Shown here piece by piece: positions 53,945 through 64,000 of a stretch of DNA of 64,000 nucleotides (positions within the stretch are counted from its first letter, which is position 1; every line of letters starts with the position of its first letter). Position numbers and translations under genes: made by a program. The notes under the pieces were generated by a model that was not told where the DNA came from, ran no database searches, and worked only from the letters and a program-made list of their open reading frames with translations. This DNA comes from Apus apus (Eukaryota > Chordata > Aves > Apodiformes > Apodidae), in assembly GCF_020740795.1 (NCBI RefSeq), contig NC_067304.1:3896056-3960055 (forward strand), given 5' to 3'.

Positions 53945-56534
53945 TTAGAATTCAGGACTTGAGAAGTCACACCAGCTAACAAGAAAGCTTCAAGATGAGG
54001 GGCAGGGTGGCACAGGTTCTGTGGGACAGAGCTCTCCACCCTGCAGCATTTCAGTTTGAGACCATTGTGCTGACCCTGGAGGCAGGTGAGAGCCTGGCCA
54101 GCCCAGCCTGTGCTCTGCACTGCTTGGTTATTTGTTGGTTTCTTTCTCCAAAGTTTTAGCACCTTTAACAGCACTGGAAGGTGCTCTGAGTAAATATTTG
54201 TTGATTTTTCTCTGCCTGTGGCTCTGGGAAAAAAAAAAAAAAGGCTGCATTGCTTCCCTCTTGCACTTGGGAATTGCTTGTCCTGGTCCAGCCCAGTCCT
54301 TTTGTGGGATCAGACTGTGCTTGTGAAAGAGCCCCTGGAGGAGGGAAGCAGAGTGGTCTTGCCTTTCCAGAGGGAAACAGTCTCTCTTTGGTTCTTTGCT
54401 AGGATGTAATGATTTGGAGGATGATTTTATATATGCTTGAACCTAAAGCTGCCTGCAGGCTGGAGCCTCCTGGCTCTTGGCAGGGGTTGTTGCACTGGAG
54501 CTCGGGCTCCATGGCATGAAGTGGCCTCCATCCTCAGGCAGGACGTGGGTTTGTGTTGGCAGGAGCATCACAGGCAGGGGCAGGCACCTTGGGTAGCCCG
54601 TGGCTGTGCTGAGCTTGGGCTCCCCTCAGCATTCACTGTCTTTCCAGGTCTGCAACTGCCTGAGTGTCTGAAATGAGTGAACGGAGAGATGGGGTGTGAG
54701 GCTGTACAAGGGGAAAACTGCCTCTGTCGTGCTCTGCCACTGCCCTTGATCCCACAGAGCTCCCTTCTCCCCAGGCCCTGTCACCTCGTGCTTTAGTGCA
54801 CATTATCTGGGAACTTATTTCAAGTGCTGGGATGTTTTAAGGATTGTGTGCCTAAAAATAATAGTATCAAACAGGCAACAGTGGAAGGTCAAGGACTCGA
54901 AGGGCTTAGAAGCTGTCCCCTTAGGGCAGCATCTGAGTATGGAAAACTTGTGTGGAGGGCAGAGGCAGGAGCTGGGGGAGAGCAGCCTTCATGCTTTCCT
55001 AAACTCCCTGCCTCTCTTTGTTCCAATCCCACAAGGGGATGGAACTCTTTGGGACTGGTTTTGCCATTTTTCTCCCTGGGCAATAAAACCAGTCCCCTCT
55101 TTGGCTGAAGAGGGGGTTGGTCCCCATCACAGAGGATGCCACGGGGAGAGGAGTTTGCTGGGCAGCCATTTTGCCCTCCTTTCCCCTAAAAAAAACCAAA
55201 CATATTCCCTGCAGAAGGGCTCTGGTCACACAACAATGCCAAAAACTGGCTCCAGCAGGTTTTGTTCGTGGCAGTACCCTCGGTTGGCAGCCCACACACA
55301 AGGTGCCCAGCATGGCTGCCCCCCCATCGTGCCTTCTCACATTCATACCCACCAGGGGCATCATTACTATTGTTTGTAACATCTCTTGGAAAAATGAGTC
55401 ATGGGCATTTTGCCTGCCCTCAGCAGGGAGACTCTGCCACATTAGCAGCAGCAACGCCCGCCCCCCCGCGCCGCTGCCTCACATACCAGCAGGCCCCTTC
55501 GTGCAGGGAACTGGACTGGTCTTCCCTCCACTTGGTCCATCCTGCTGCTTTTCTTGCCAGTGGGTAACCTGAGCTTCGGGCTGGGTGTTTCCTTCCCTCC
55601 GTCCCCACGTTTAAAAGCCTGGATGGAGTTCAGCCCAAGGTGTCGCAGCAAACCCCCTCACCCAAAAGATGACCCTGTTCCCGTTACCTCTTCCTCCCTC
55701 CTGGGGCTTCAGCTGCAACATTTAAGCCCAATTTGCCTGCAGTTGTCTTTGGGCCGTGTCCCTGCCCAGCAGGGTGTCACCATAGGTAGTATTTTCTGGG
55801 CTTCTCCCACAGTTTGCCTGTGACAGAGATTGTTGTTTACAGCTCTGCTGTCATCTAACAGCAGGATTTGGGGTCTAGATGTTGTAAAGCAAAACCATGA
55901 GATACTTTCAGGTCTGGACAGTTTATTTCACCCACAGGGGAGTGTTTATTAAGACCCAGGGCTCTCAGGTCCCGTTCCAGGCTTTGTCCCTCTCACCAGA
56001 AGAGTCCCCTGGACTCAGGTTTGCAGAAGGACTTGGTCAAAAGCAGGTCCAGCCCTGATTTTCAGAATCTTCTTTTTATCTGCTGTTCTTCAGCCTCTTG
56101 TCTGTGAAATAGGAGCAATATCTAATAGTCCCCTGGGGGGGTGGTGGCTGATGGAGTGGTGTGATGTCCTCAGCTGAGTGGAACAGCACAGTGCACCGAC
56201 CTGCTGTCTCTGTGGCTCTCCTGCTGCCAGGCAATCTGCTCCCTAAATAAACCCTGAGTTTTTCTGGGGACACATCTCTCCTTCCCTGTGCTCCCTGGTG
56301 GGTGGGTTGAGAGGTAAGGAGACCATCCAGGTGGTTTTTCACCTCCTAAACTGAGCTAGAAGTAGGCCAGGTCCAACTCGTGGAGGGTTTTACAGAGTTG
56401 CTGGACCTTGGTTGCATTTTTTACGTGTAGCTGTTACAAAATAGAGGGGATGTCCAACCTGCCCCCAGTATATGACCCCAACACCTGTGTCCCCCACTTC
56501 ACAGGGACATCCAGTGTGCCTGACTGTGGTGTGG
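53945..56534. other. Intergenic, no gene recognised
   Basis: No splice-coherent coding sequence was found on either strand. Several open frames of 80-180 codons occur, but they overlap on both strands without recognisable domains. An A12-13 run lies at about 54,230. Confidence 0.6.
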
Positions 56535-57080
56535 TGATTCTGCTCCTCTGCTCTGCCCTGGTGAGACCTCACCTAGAATGCTGGGTCCAGGTCTGGTGCC
56601 CCCAGCACAAGAAAGATGTGGAGCTGTTGGAACGTGTCCAGAGAAGGGCCACAAAAATGATCCGAGGGCTGGAGCAGCTCTGATGAGGACAGGCTGAGGG
56701 AGCTGGGGTTGTTCAGCCTGGAGAAGGCTCCAGGGGGATCTCATAGTGGTTTCCTAGTACCTGAAGGGGCTCCAGGAAAGCTGGGGAAGGACTTTTCACA
56801 GGGGCTTGCAGTGAGAGGACAAGGGGTAATGGTTTTAAACTGAAAGAAGAGAGATTTAGGTTAGAGATCAGGTGGAAATTCTTTAGTGTGAGGGTGGTGA
56901 GATCCTGGGACAGGTTGCCCAGGGAAGCTGTGGCTGCCCCATCCCTGGCAGTGTTGAAGGGCAGGTTGGATGGGGCTTGGAGCAGCCTGGGCTGGGGGCA
57001 GGTGTCCCTGCCCATGCAGGGGGGTTGGGACTTGGATGATCTTGAATGTCCCTTAACTCCAAACATTCTGTGATTCTGTG
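56535..57080 (+). mobile_element. CR1 LINE 3' fragment (sense)
   Basis: The longest sense CR1 in the window. It runs from CTCTGCCCTGGTGAGACC through GAGCTGTTGGAACGTGTCC, GGGTAATGGTTTTAAACTG and GGTTGGATGGGGCTTGGAGC to the terminus ACATTCTGTGATTCTGTG. A - strand open frame across it is repeat-derived. Confidence 0.96.
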
Positions 57081-57611
57081 TGGCACCTGCAGAGCTGCTC
57101 TTGGGTCTTTGCCACCTGCAGGTGTCGGGGGGGGGGACGGGAGGGCAGCACCAACGGGAGCCCCACGTCGGTGGAGGTGTTGAGCTCGTGGTCCCAGCAT
57201 CCGCTCAGGCAGGGGCTTTGTTCTCAGCCCCTGCTGCACCACGGCCTCCTCCCCGGGGTGCAGGGCTCTGGAGCCCATCCCTTTATCGTAAATCAACAAC
57301 GGAGCTAATATTCATATCGAGGAAGTGAGATAATATCAGAGCCCAAGGTGGGCTCAGAAATGGGCGCGTGAGACGCGCGCGGGTTTTGGGGGGAGAGGGA
57401 GAGGGGGGCTGTGGTGGGAGCTCTTTATCTGAGAGGAAACGGCTCGATTTGAGGGGAGGAGAACGTCTGTGTGTGTGTCTGTGTGTGTCTGTGCACTTTT
57501 GTGTAAATAACACTTGCCAGGAGCATGAGAGAGGAGGTGGGGAGGCTCCAGCCCCCGCCAGCCCCCGGGGTCAGATGGGCACACTGCAAACACAGGCTGG
57601 TCTGTGGTCCT

Positions 57612-57684
57612 GCCGTGGCAGGGGGGTTGGACTCCGTGATCTCCAGAGGTCCCTTCCAAACCTTCAACATTCTGTGATTCTGTG
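57612..57684 (+). mobile_element. CR1 LINE terminal fragment (sense)
   Basis: A short terminal piece, GGCAGGGGGGTTGGACTCCG and then CCTTCAACATTCTGTGATTC, which is the CR1 3' end only. Confidence 0.92.
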
Positions 57685-59680
57685 TCCAACTGGGCTGAGG
57701 TTGGTCTGGCCCTGCTGGGGAGCAATGGGCTGGCAGCTTGAGAGGGCAAGAGTGAGACCCCAGGGGATCCCAGCAGGGCTCCCAGAGCCGTGGGGTGCAG
57801 GCCCCAGGGGATGGGTGCCCTTGGTACCCAGCAATCCTTGACCTCTGCAAACTGCAGCCAGGATCCCTGAGGGAAGAATGATCCCTGTGTTCCGTGGTGG
57901 AGACGTGAGGCCCGGGGAGCAGAGGGGTGAGGTGAGGGGTGAGGGGCAGGCACTGCAACCCTGCCAGGATCTGGTGTCTCGTATCACACCTTCCCTGTTT
58001 TCTCCCAAACGGTGTCTATTGGTCCCCAAAGGAATTCCCAGGTGCTTTTTCCAGAAATTAATCTTGGAGGCATTTGAGAGGCATGGTCCACCCCATCTTC
58101 TGATAAGCAATGGGAATTCCCAGGATTTAAACATAAACCAGTGCAGGGTGGATTTATACCTTTATTAGCAGCAGCTCCCTCCCTCCCTTTGAAAAATCCA
58201 AACCCTGTGAATCTGAGCTTGGTCTGGGGCTACTGACCTCCTGGGCTGGGCTTTTTCCCCTCCAAGGGTGATAAGACTGGGGTGGGGGGTTGGCTGGCAC
58301 CCAGGCAGCCCCAAGGTGCTTTTGGGCAGTGGGGAAAGACACTGGGTGGCAGCTGATGTGAGCCCAGCCCTGGGGAGAGGGGGCAGGGAGTGGGGGCAGC
58401 AGCCCTACCAGCCAGCTCTTCCACCTTCTCTGGGCCCTCTCTGTGATTTTCTGGGAGGGTGGTTGGATCCCTGGGGACTGGGATGTCTGAGCAGAACTCC
58501 CTGCATGGTGGCAGTGCAAGGATGTCCCAGGCTGATGGATTTTCCACAGGGTGGGTGCCCCTTCCCCCCCGCCAAGCTTCCCAGCCCTGCTTTGCCCAGC
58601 CCTGGCCCCCTCCCAGTGCTCAGCCTGGGCTCCCTGGCTGAGTTACTCCCTTCCCCAGCTGTTGTGAGCAGCCTCATGCTGAAAGGGTGTCACTGGGGAG
58701 ACCATATCTCTTTCCTGCTCCATCAATCTCCCAGCCCACCTCCAGCATTGCCTGATGTGCCGGGGCAGCAGCAGGCTCTGGGGGGGGGGGGCTCAGCTGT
58801 GGGCTGGAAATGGCTCCCTGCTCCTTTCCCCCTCCCCCAGCTTTTGCACAGCACCCAGATTGATTTTTACATAGGAAGGAGCTATGCAAATAGGTCCTGG
58901 GCCTGGGGTGCTGCACAAACAGTGACTGGAGGACTCAGGGCTGCGTCGTCCCTTCCCAAGTCTTTTTGATGGCACCAGGTGGAGAAGTTGGGCTTCCTTG
59001 GTGCTGATGGAGAGGTTGGGTTTGGCAGTGGGCAGCAGCAAACCCCCCTTGCTCTGTGTGCCTGGGGGATGTTGGGCTTTAGGGGATGCTGTGTGATGAG
59101 AGGAGGCAGCAAAAACGCTGGGATGTTGCAGGGCAGCCACAGTTCACCCCTGCAGGTAGGGAGAGGGGAGCACCAGCAAATGGTGCCAGGAAGCAGCAGG
59201 GCCACAGCCCCATCCTGCAGGGCTGGAGCCTGGACACCTCCCTGGACACCAGGGTGGCTCCTGGCAGCAGATCAGGCTTTGGTTCCCACCAGAAATGCTG
59301 GGTGGGTTGTTCGGTTGTTGATTTTTTTTTTCCCTTTGCCCAGACACAAGTTTGCTGGAGTCTGCAGGGATGGAGTGAGCGACCTCAGCCCCTCCGGGGT
59401 GAGCCCTCCCTGCTCTCACCCCATCTCTGCGGGGCCTGGGGGGGTCTCTCTGTGTGCTCCCCGCTCGGATGGGTGGTCCTGGTGCCTCTGCCCATGCTGT
59501 GCCAGGTCGTGCCCTGGCCGGCGTGGGCACAGGCAGGCTGCAGGGTGCCGTGCCTTTTTAGGAAGGGTGGTGGGGAGAGGGGTGGGGGAAGGCAAACATG
59601 CCAGCCTCGTTATTTAGTGTCCCACACACGGAGCCTGCCTGGCCCTCGGGAAACCTCCATCCACCGCGCGGCTGGGATCT
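57685..59680. other. Intergenic, no gene recognised
   Basis: GC-rich, no recognisable exons. An AT-richer island at about 58,845-58,905 contains a perfect octamer ATGCAAAT (58884-58891), a POU-factor site. Long open frames here overlap each other on opposite strands and show no protein domain. Confidence 0.5.
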
Positions 59681-59684
59681 GCAG

Positions 59685-59765
59685 CGAAAGCAAACAATGG
59701 GATCCCCAGAGACAACAATGCCCCATTGTCCTTTGAAGCCATAACAATGAAACAATAGACCACAG
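59685..59765. promoter_or_regulatory. Dense SOX-motif cluster with a TCF/LEF-like site (candidate enhancer)
   Basis: Within 66 bp there are five SOX-type sites: AACAATGG (59693-59700), AACAATG (59714-59720), CCATTGT on the other strand (59723-59729), AACAATG (59743-59749) and AACAATAG (59751-59758). A CTTTGAAG TCF/LEF-like site lies at 59731-59738. The block is AT-rich between two GC-rich, C-homopolymer-bearing stretches. In human the next gene in this direction is SOX13, so an auto- or cross-regulatory SOX enhancer is a reasonable inference. Confidence 0.6.
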
Positions 59766-61079
59766 TCTGCTCCCTTGATTCCCAGGCACGCCCCCCCTCC
59801 CGTCCCGCAGCCCCGGGGCTGTCTGTGCGTTCGGGGGCTCAGGCTGATCCCCCAGGACCCGCTGCCCCCCCCCCCCCCCCGTCCCGCTCCCACGGCTCCC
59901 ATCCCTCCCTGGCGGGGGGAGTCTCAGGGGGTCCCCGTGGCCTTTCCCCCCCTCCGCGTGGGTTGTGCCCGAGAGGAGAAGGAGGTGGCTTCTAGCAGGC
60001 TTTGATCCTCGGGGTTTCTCCAGGGGGGGAGGGATGGAAAAGTCCCGTTGGGTCACGCGGCCGGAGCCCTGGAGAACAGCGGGGCTTTGTTGTCTCCCGG
60101 GATGGTCACTTGTCAGCTCTCCCAGGTCGTGGCACCCCCTGAAGGTTTCCTGGTGTATCCTCCTCCTCGTGGGCTCGGGAACAACCCCAGTGGCCCTGCC
60201 CACCCTGGTCGCTGAACACCCCCAAGGGCTCCGTGGGTGGGTGGGCCTGGGGAGGAGGCAGGAGCAGGGAATGGGGTGCAAGCAGTTCCCACCATCCTGC
60301 AGGAGCTGGGGCACCTCGGGGACCCTTGTGCTGCTTCCCGGCTCCCTCTGCTCTCTTCCCTCTGCCCTCCTGGCTGCATTTAGCCATCCCCAAAGTATGG
60401 AGCCCTCCGCTGCTCTTCGCTTCCCTCTGGCCCCCAGAAGCTGCAGGGGGTGTCTCAGAGAGGGGTGAACCCCCCCTGCTTTGCCAGACGGGCAGCAGCA
60501 GCCCCGGGCACTGGTGGCTGGCAGAGTGGGGGGGGTTGGTGGCCACCCTGCAGCCCCCAGGATCCCTCTCAGAGGGCACCCAGTCACCGTGCAGCATGGG
60601 GGGAGATAGTGGGGAAACCCTGGGAAGGCAGCCTTGGTGTTTCCTGCTGTCGAATCCTCTTCTTATCCCTCCCTCCCTCCTGAAAAGTAAGGAACGGGGG
60701 AAGAGCCAAGGTTGAGTTTACCGGGTGGGTCAGGACTGCCTGGCCGGGCTCGGGTCCTGCTGTGGATGAGGGCTCAGATCTTTGCCCTGGACCCGGGCAC
60801 CTCTGCCTGCCTCCGTGTCCCCAGCTGTGCATGTGGCTCGGCCACCGTGTCTGCATCAGCCTCCCGGTCTGCTGAGAGCAGGACAGCAGCCAGTGTGGTC
60901 CAGTGTGTCCTTTTCCCCCGTGCTCGTTTGTCACGGAGGGAGAGGGGAACCTGGTGCCAGGCTCGGGGCCACGGGGAGCCCTGGTGTCCCCAAAGGCCAC
61001 CGTGGGAGCTCCCGCAGGGCCCCCCGCTCCTCCCGGCTACCTATGGGCAGACAAACCCACCTGAATAGGTAGTGAATGG

Positions 61080-61425
61080 AGGAGAGAAAAGAGCCCGGAG
61101 TACATTGTGTTTCCAACGGGCCGGGAACAATTGCTAAATACAAATCGCACAGAGAAAAGGGAGAGAGAGAGAGACAAAAGAAAGAAGCCCAGCACAAAGG
61201 AGAGGAATGAAATGGTAAGTAAAGTCAAACAAAAAGGAGCCGGGCTGAGACAAAAGAAGGGAACAATATCCCCGAGGCAATAGGCTCCTGAACAATGGGG
61301 ACAGTGACAGCGGCACAAAGACACACTGTTTGCAAGTAGACGTTATCTCACACAGCCACTGGCAGGCCTGGCCCTGGCGCTTCTATTTTCAGGGATGCTT
61401 TTGTGCTGCACTGAACAATATTCCT
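61080..61425. promoter_or_regulatory. Second SOX-motif-rich AT/GA island (candidate conserved element)
   Basis: Contains AACAATT (about 61,126), ACAAAAG (61174-61180), ACAAAGG (61194-61200), AACAATA (61262-61268), AACAATGG (61291-61298), GCACAAAG (61313-61320) and AACAATA (61414-61420) in about 300 bp, plus a GAGAGA run. It stands out from its GC-rich surroundings. A perfect splice donor, ATG|GTAAGTA, lies at about 61,214, so it could also overlap an unannotated noncoding exon. Confidence 0.45.
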
Positions 61426-61470
61426 TGCATGGCTGCAGATAGAGAGATGAGGGGGGTTTGGTTCTCTCTC

Positions 61471-61490
61471 TTTTTTTTTTTTTTTTTTTT
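61471..61490. repeat. T20 homopolymer
   Basis: Twenty consecutive T after a CT-rich run, a simple repeat with no feature attached. Confidence 0.95.
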
Positions 61491-64000
61491 GCCTTCCCGG
61501 TGCCAGCTCTGTAATAAAAACAGGTTCAGCCCTTCAGAGAGCAGGGCAGAGTGAGGGGGTGGGTGGGCAGAGCTGGCTGAGCCCAGCCTCCCGTGCCAGG
61601 GATGGTGCAGCTTTGTTGGTAGAGGAGCATTGATCGGTGCCACCTCCTGCAAGGGCCGGGGTGGGACCTCAGCCCCCCTGGGTGGCCGTGGCGTGGCACC
61701 CTGGTACGAGTGGGGGCTCTGGGGTGGAGTGTTTGGTGACTCATGTCATCGTGTCTTATCAGCCCTGAGCTTTGCATTTGGCCAGCTGCTCTGAGGGCCT
61801 GAAACCAGAACTGGGCAGACCAGAAGGGTGGCTTTTCCCAGCTGCTTTTCTTTCAGGCACTCAAGTTTTTTAACCTCTGAAGCCTGTGGGCAGGGACAGA
61901 GCTGCCTGCTGGGCTGAGGACCCTGCCAGGTGCAGGCAGAGCTCCTGGCCAGGGATGGATGGCTCCCTGGCATCCCTCCACAGCTGTGCCCTGCTCCTTG
62001 GCCATGTCTGAGTCACCCAGCTCTTGTCACAGCCCTGGTGAGTAGAGGTGACAGCAGCTTGGAGGGGTTAATGCACAGGTCACAGCTCTGCCATTCTCAG
62101 GAATGCAGGAGCAGCCCATCCATCCTGGGTGTGAGGACATCCCCAGTGGATCCAGCCACCAAGCTTGGGTTTGTTGCACAGCTGGGAGCTGCAGGAAAGG
62201 CTATGCAGGCAGTTCCCCTTTCCTGTGGGGATTCTGGGGCTGGCAGGAGCCATGTGAGCACTGCCACAGGCAGCAGGGCCCGGGCAGGATGGGGCTCTGC
62301 TCTGCACCCTCTTTGTTTCACCTCCTGCTCATGTCCCCAACATCCCACATCCTTAGCTGGCAGGAATCAGCAGCATCCCCTAGGGATGTGCTGTGGGAGC
62401 TGGAGTGTGGCTGCTCCCACCAGACAGGCTTTCCCAGCCTGCTGTGGAGACCTTGTTTGTTTCCCTGTGATGGTTTGTGGCCTTCAGTGGTGCTGGTTTC
62501 ATCCAGCTCTTGCCTGGAAAACCTTCCTTTGGGGCCTTCCTGGTTATCTCCCAATGTCTGGTCCTGCCTGGCTGTGTTGCCAGCCCAGTGTCACATTAAC
62601 ATGGTGACACACAGTGTGGGGTTGTTGAGGCAGGGCAGGTTATCCAAGCACCCCATCTGCAGCACCCAGGTGCTTTCTGATCCAGCTGGACCCATCCGTT
62701 TGGGATGGGAGTGACATTCCCACAAGCCTCCCTTCCCAGAGCTCCTGACATGCTCGTGCCCTTCTGCCCTCTGGTCCTGCACTCAGAAACCCATCCCTCC
62801 TATGCCACCCCACCAGGAGCTGCCACCAGCCATGGGGACATCACCCAGCTGCCTTAAGTGACTTGGGAGAGGAGAAATCAGGGTGTTGTGAAGGCAAGAG
62901 TCAAAGTCGCCCCGTATCGGTGCCGATCTCCTGAGACACCCGGTTTTGGCAGCTGCTTTTAGCTCTCACTTGAAAAGCTGTGCTTCTGATATCGATCACC
63001 TTATCTGAGGGTACATCCTGTTGCTAACTTGGGCTGCTTCCTCCGTTCCACAGCTGCTGTGCAGCCACAGCTGCCTCAGACCTGCGTGGAGGGGATGGTG
63101 TGTGCTGGGGGTGTGTGTGTGTATTTGATGGTGGAAAAGGTGGATCCCAGGGTTTGTGTGGCTCCGGTGAGCGATGCGCCGTGGTGGGCAGGGTTACCTC
63201 CTGCCCTTTCCTGCCTGCCCAGTGGATCGTGATGTGATCAGATGCTGAGGACACAGTGCTGGGGAGGGGGGAATCTTTGGGGCACTAAATCGAAGCCAAG
63301 AGGCAGCTCCTTTCATTGCAGTTGTTCTCAGGAAAACGGTTCCCAAATCCTGCCCTCCCGGTGTCTGGTTTTGCGGTTGTGTTTGTGCTCGTGCTCTGAG
63401 CTGGCTCTCGAGGTGCAAAGCAAGGGCAGGCACAATCCTTCTCCCCAGGTTAAAGCCCTTGCTACCCTCTGGGGTTTGCTGGAGAAGCAGCCCTGTGCTC
63501 TGCAACCTGCCCACGGCAGGATCTTGGCCAAACCAAAGGCTGTTCCCAAAGGCTGTCCTGGCCCTGCTGTGCCATGAGCACCAGCAGAAATCTCCAATCC
63601 TGGGGAATTTAACCCCCTCCACTGGGGCAGCAGCTCTGGTGCTTCCCCCAGGCTCTGCCACGAATCTACATTTCAAATTCCCCGAGGGAAGACTCTTTGG
63701 TCTTTTTGGGTGAGGCTCCTCCTTGCTCCAGGCAACCCATTCCAACCATCACCCAGCCCTTGGAATTCCCTTAGGAATTTCTCTCTTCTCCCAGGCTTGG
63801 TGGGCAAACCCAAGCCTGGCTCTTTCTGATACAATTTGGTGAAGTTGGGAGCTCTTTGCTGCAATTAGCTGATATTTAAACCCTCGCTAACCCTTAACAT
63901 CCTAATGACAATAATAATGATGCTCCACACGTCCTGCAGTGCCACGCATCTAAAGATTACACTGGCTAATTAATTAAGCCCCGACCTCCCCCCTGCTTTC
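61491..64000. other. Intergenic, no gene recognised
   Basis: No coding exon was found on either strand up to the window edge. Two AT-rich islands, about 62,900-63,020 (with CTTATCTGA and ATATCGATC) and about 63,855-63,985 (with CAATTAGC, CTAATGACAATAATAATGA and GCTAATTAATTAAGC), look like possible conserved noncoding elements with GATA- and homeobox-type sites. Confidence 0.5.

Noticed and set aside
59610-60587. 325-codon - strand ORF in the intergenic region
   Set aside because: GC-rich low-stop sequence, Gly/Arg/Pro-rich with no domain. It overlaps the SOX-site cluster and ORFs on the other strand.
51330-64000. Searched for SOX13 coding exons (HMG box, coiled coil)
   Set aside because: None recognised on either strand; the gene is presumably beyond the window.

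Overview
The window is vertebrate nuclear DNA, almost certainly from a bird. It has split genes with GT/AG introns, several CR1 LINE 3' ends of avian type on both strands, CpG-island promoters, and a GC-rich, minisatellite-rich texture like an avian microchromosome. No bacterial, plasmid or phage features are present. All recognised genes are on the + strand. Their order, ATP2B4 - ZC3H11A - SNRPE, is the order I know from human 1q32, where SOX13 lies further downstream. The species cannot be named from the sequence.

Layout. (1) 1-26.9 kb: ATP2B4 (plasma-membrane Ca2+ ATPase 4) without its first coding exon, which lies to the left. Twenty coding exons are readable, including the 36-nt site-A exon and the frame-shifting 193-nt site-C exon that separates the a and b tails. 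A 3'UTR of up to about 5 kb follows. (2) 26.9-29.1 kb: a spacer with no recognisable LAX1 gene and a possible endogenous-retrovirus LTR carrying a purine-rich minisatellite. (3) 29.1-48.7 kb: ZC3H11A, from its CpG-island promoter to its poly(A) signals, with 16 coding exons giving an 811-residue protein. (4) 48.7-49.4 kb: a strikingly G-rich minisatellite squeezed between ZC3H11A and SNRPE. (5) 49.5-51.3 kb: SNRPE, complete, 5 exons, 92 residues. (6) 51.3-64 kb: no coding sequence seen. It holds CR1 fragments, a CpG-rich promoter-like patch, and two clusters of SOX-type motifs that may be enhancers of the expected downstream neighbour SOX13.

The most interesting item is in the first intron of ZC3H11A, at about 30.87-33.07 kb. 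Broken reading frames there match, in order, the two BED fingers and the hAT-transposase-like body of ZBED6. That intron is exactly where placental mammals carry the intact intronless ZBED6 gene. The copy has stop codons, at least one frameshift, and a second BED finger that has lost zinc ligands. If confirmed, this bird carries a dead ZBED6 orthologue, and the domesticated transposon is older than mammals.

The three genes do not form one pathway: calcium export, nuclear mRNA export and the spliceosomal Sm ring. They are a conserved syntenic block. All exon boundaries were read by eye from splice consensus and reading-frame continuity. For each gene the exon lengths sum to an unbroken frame.
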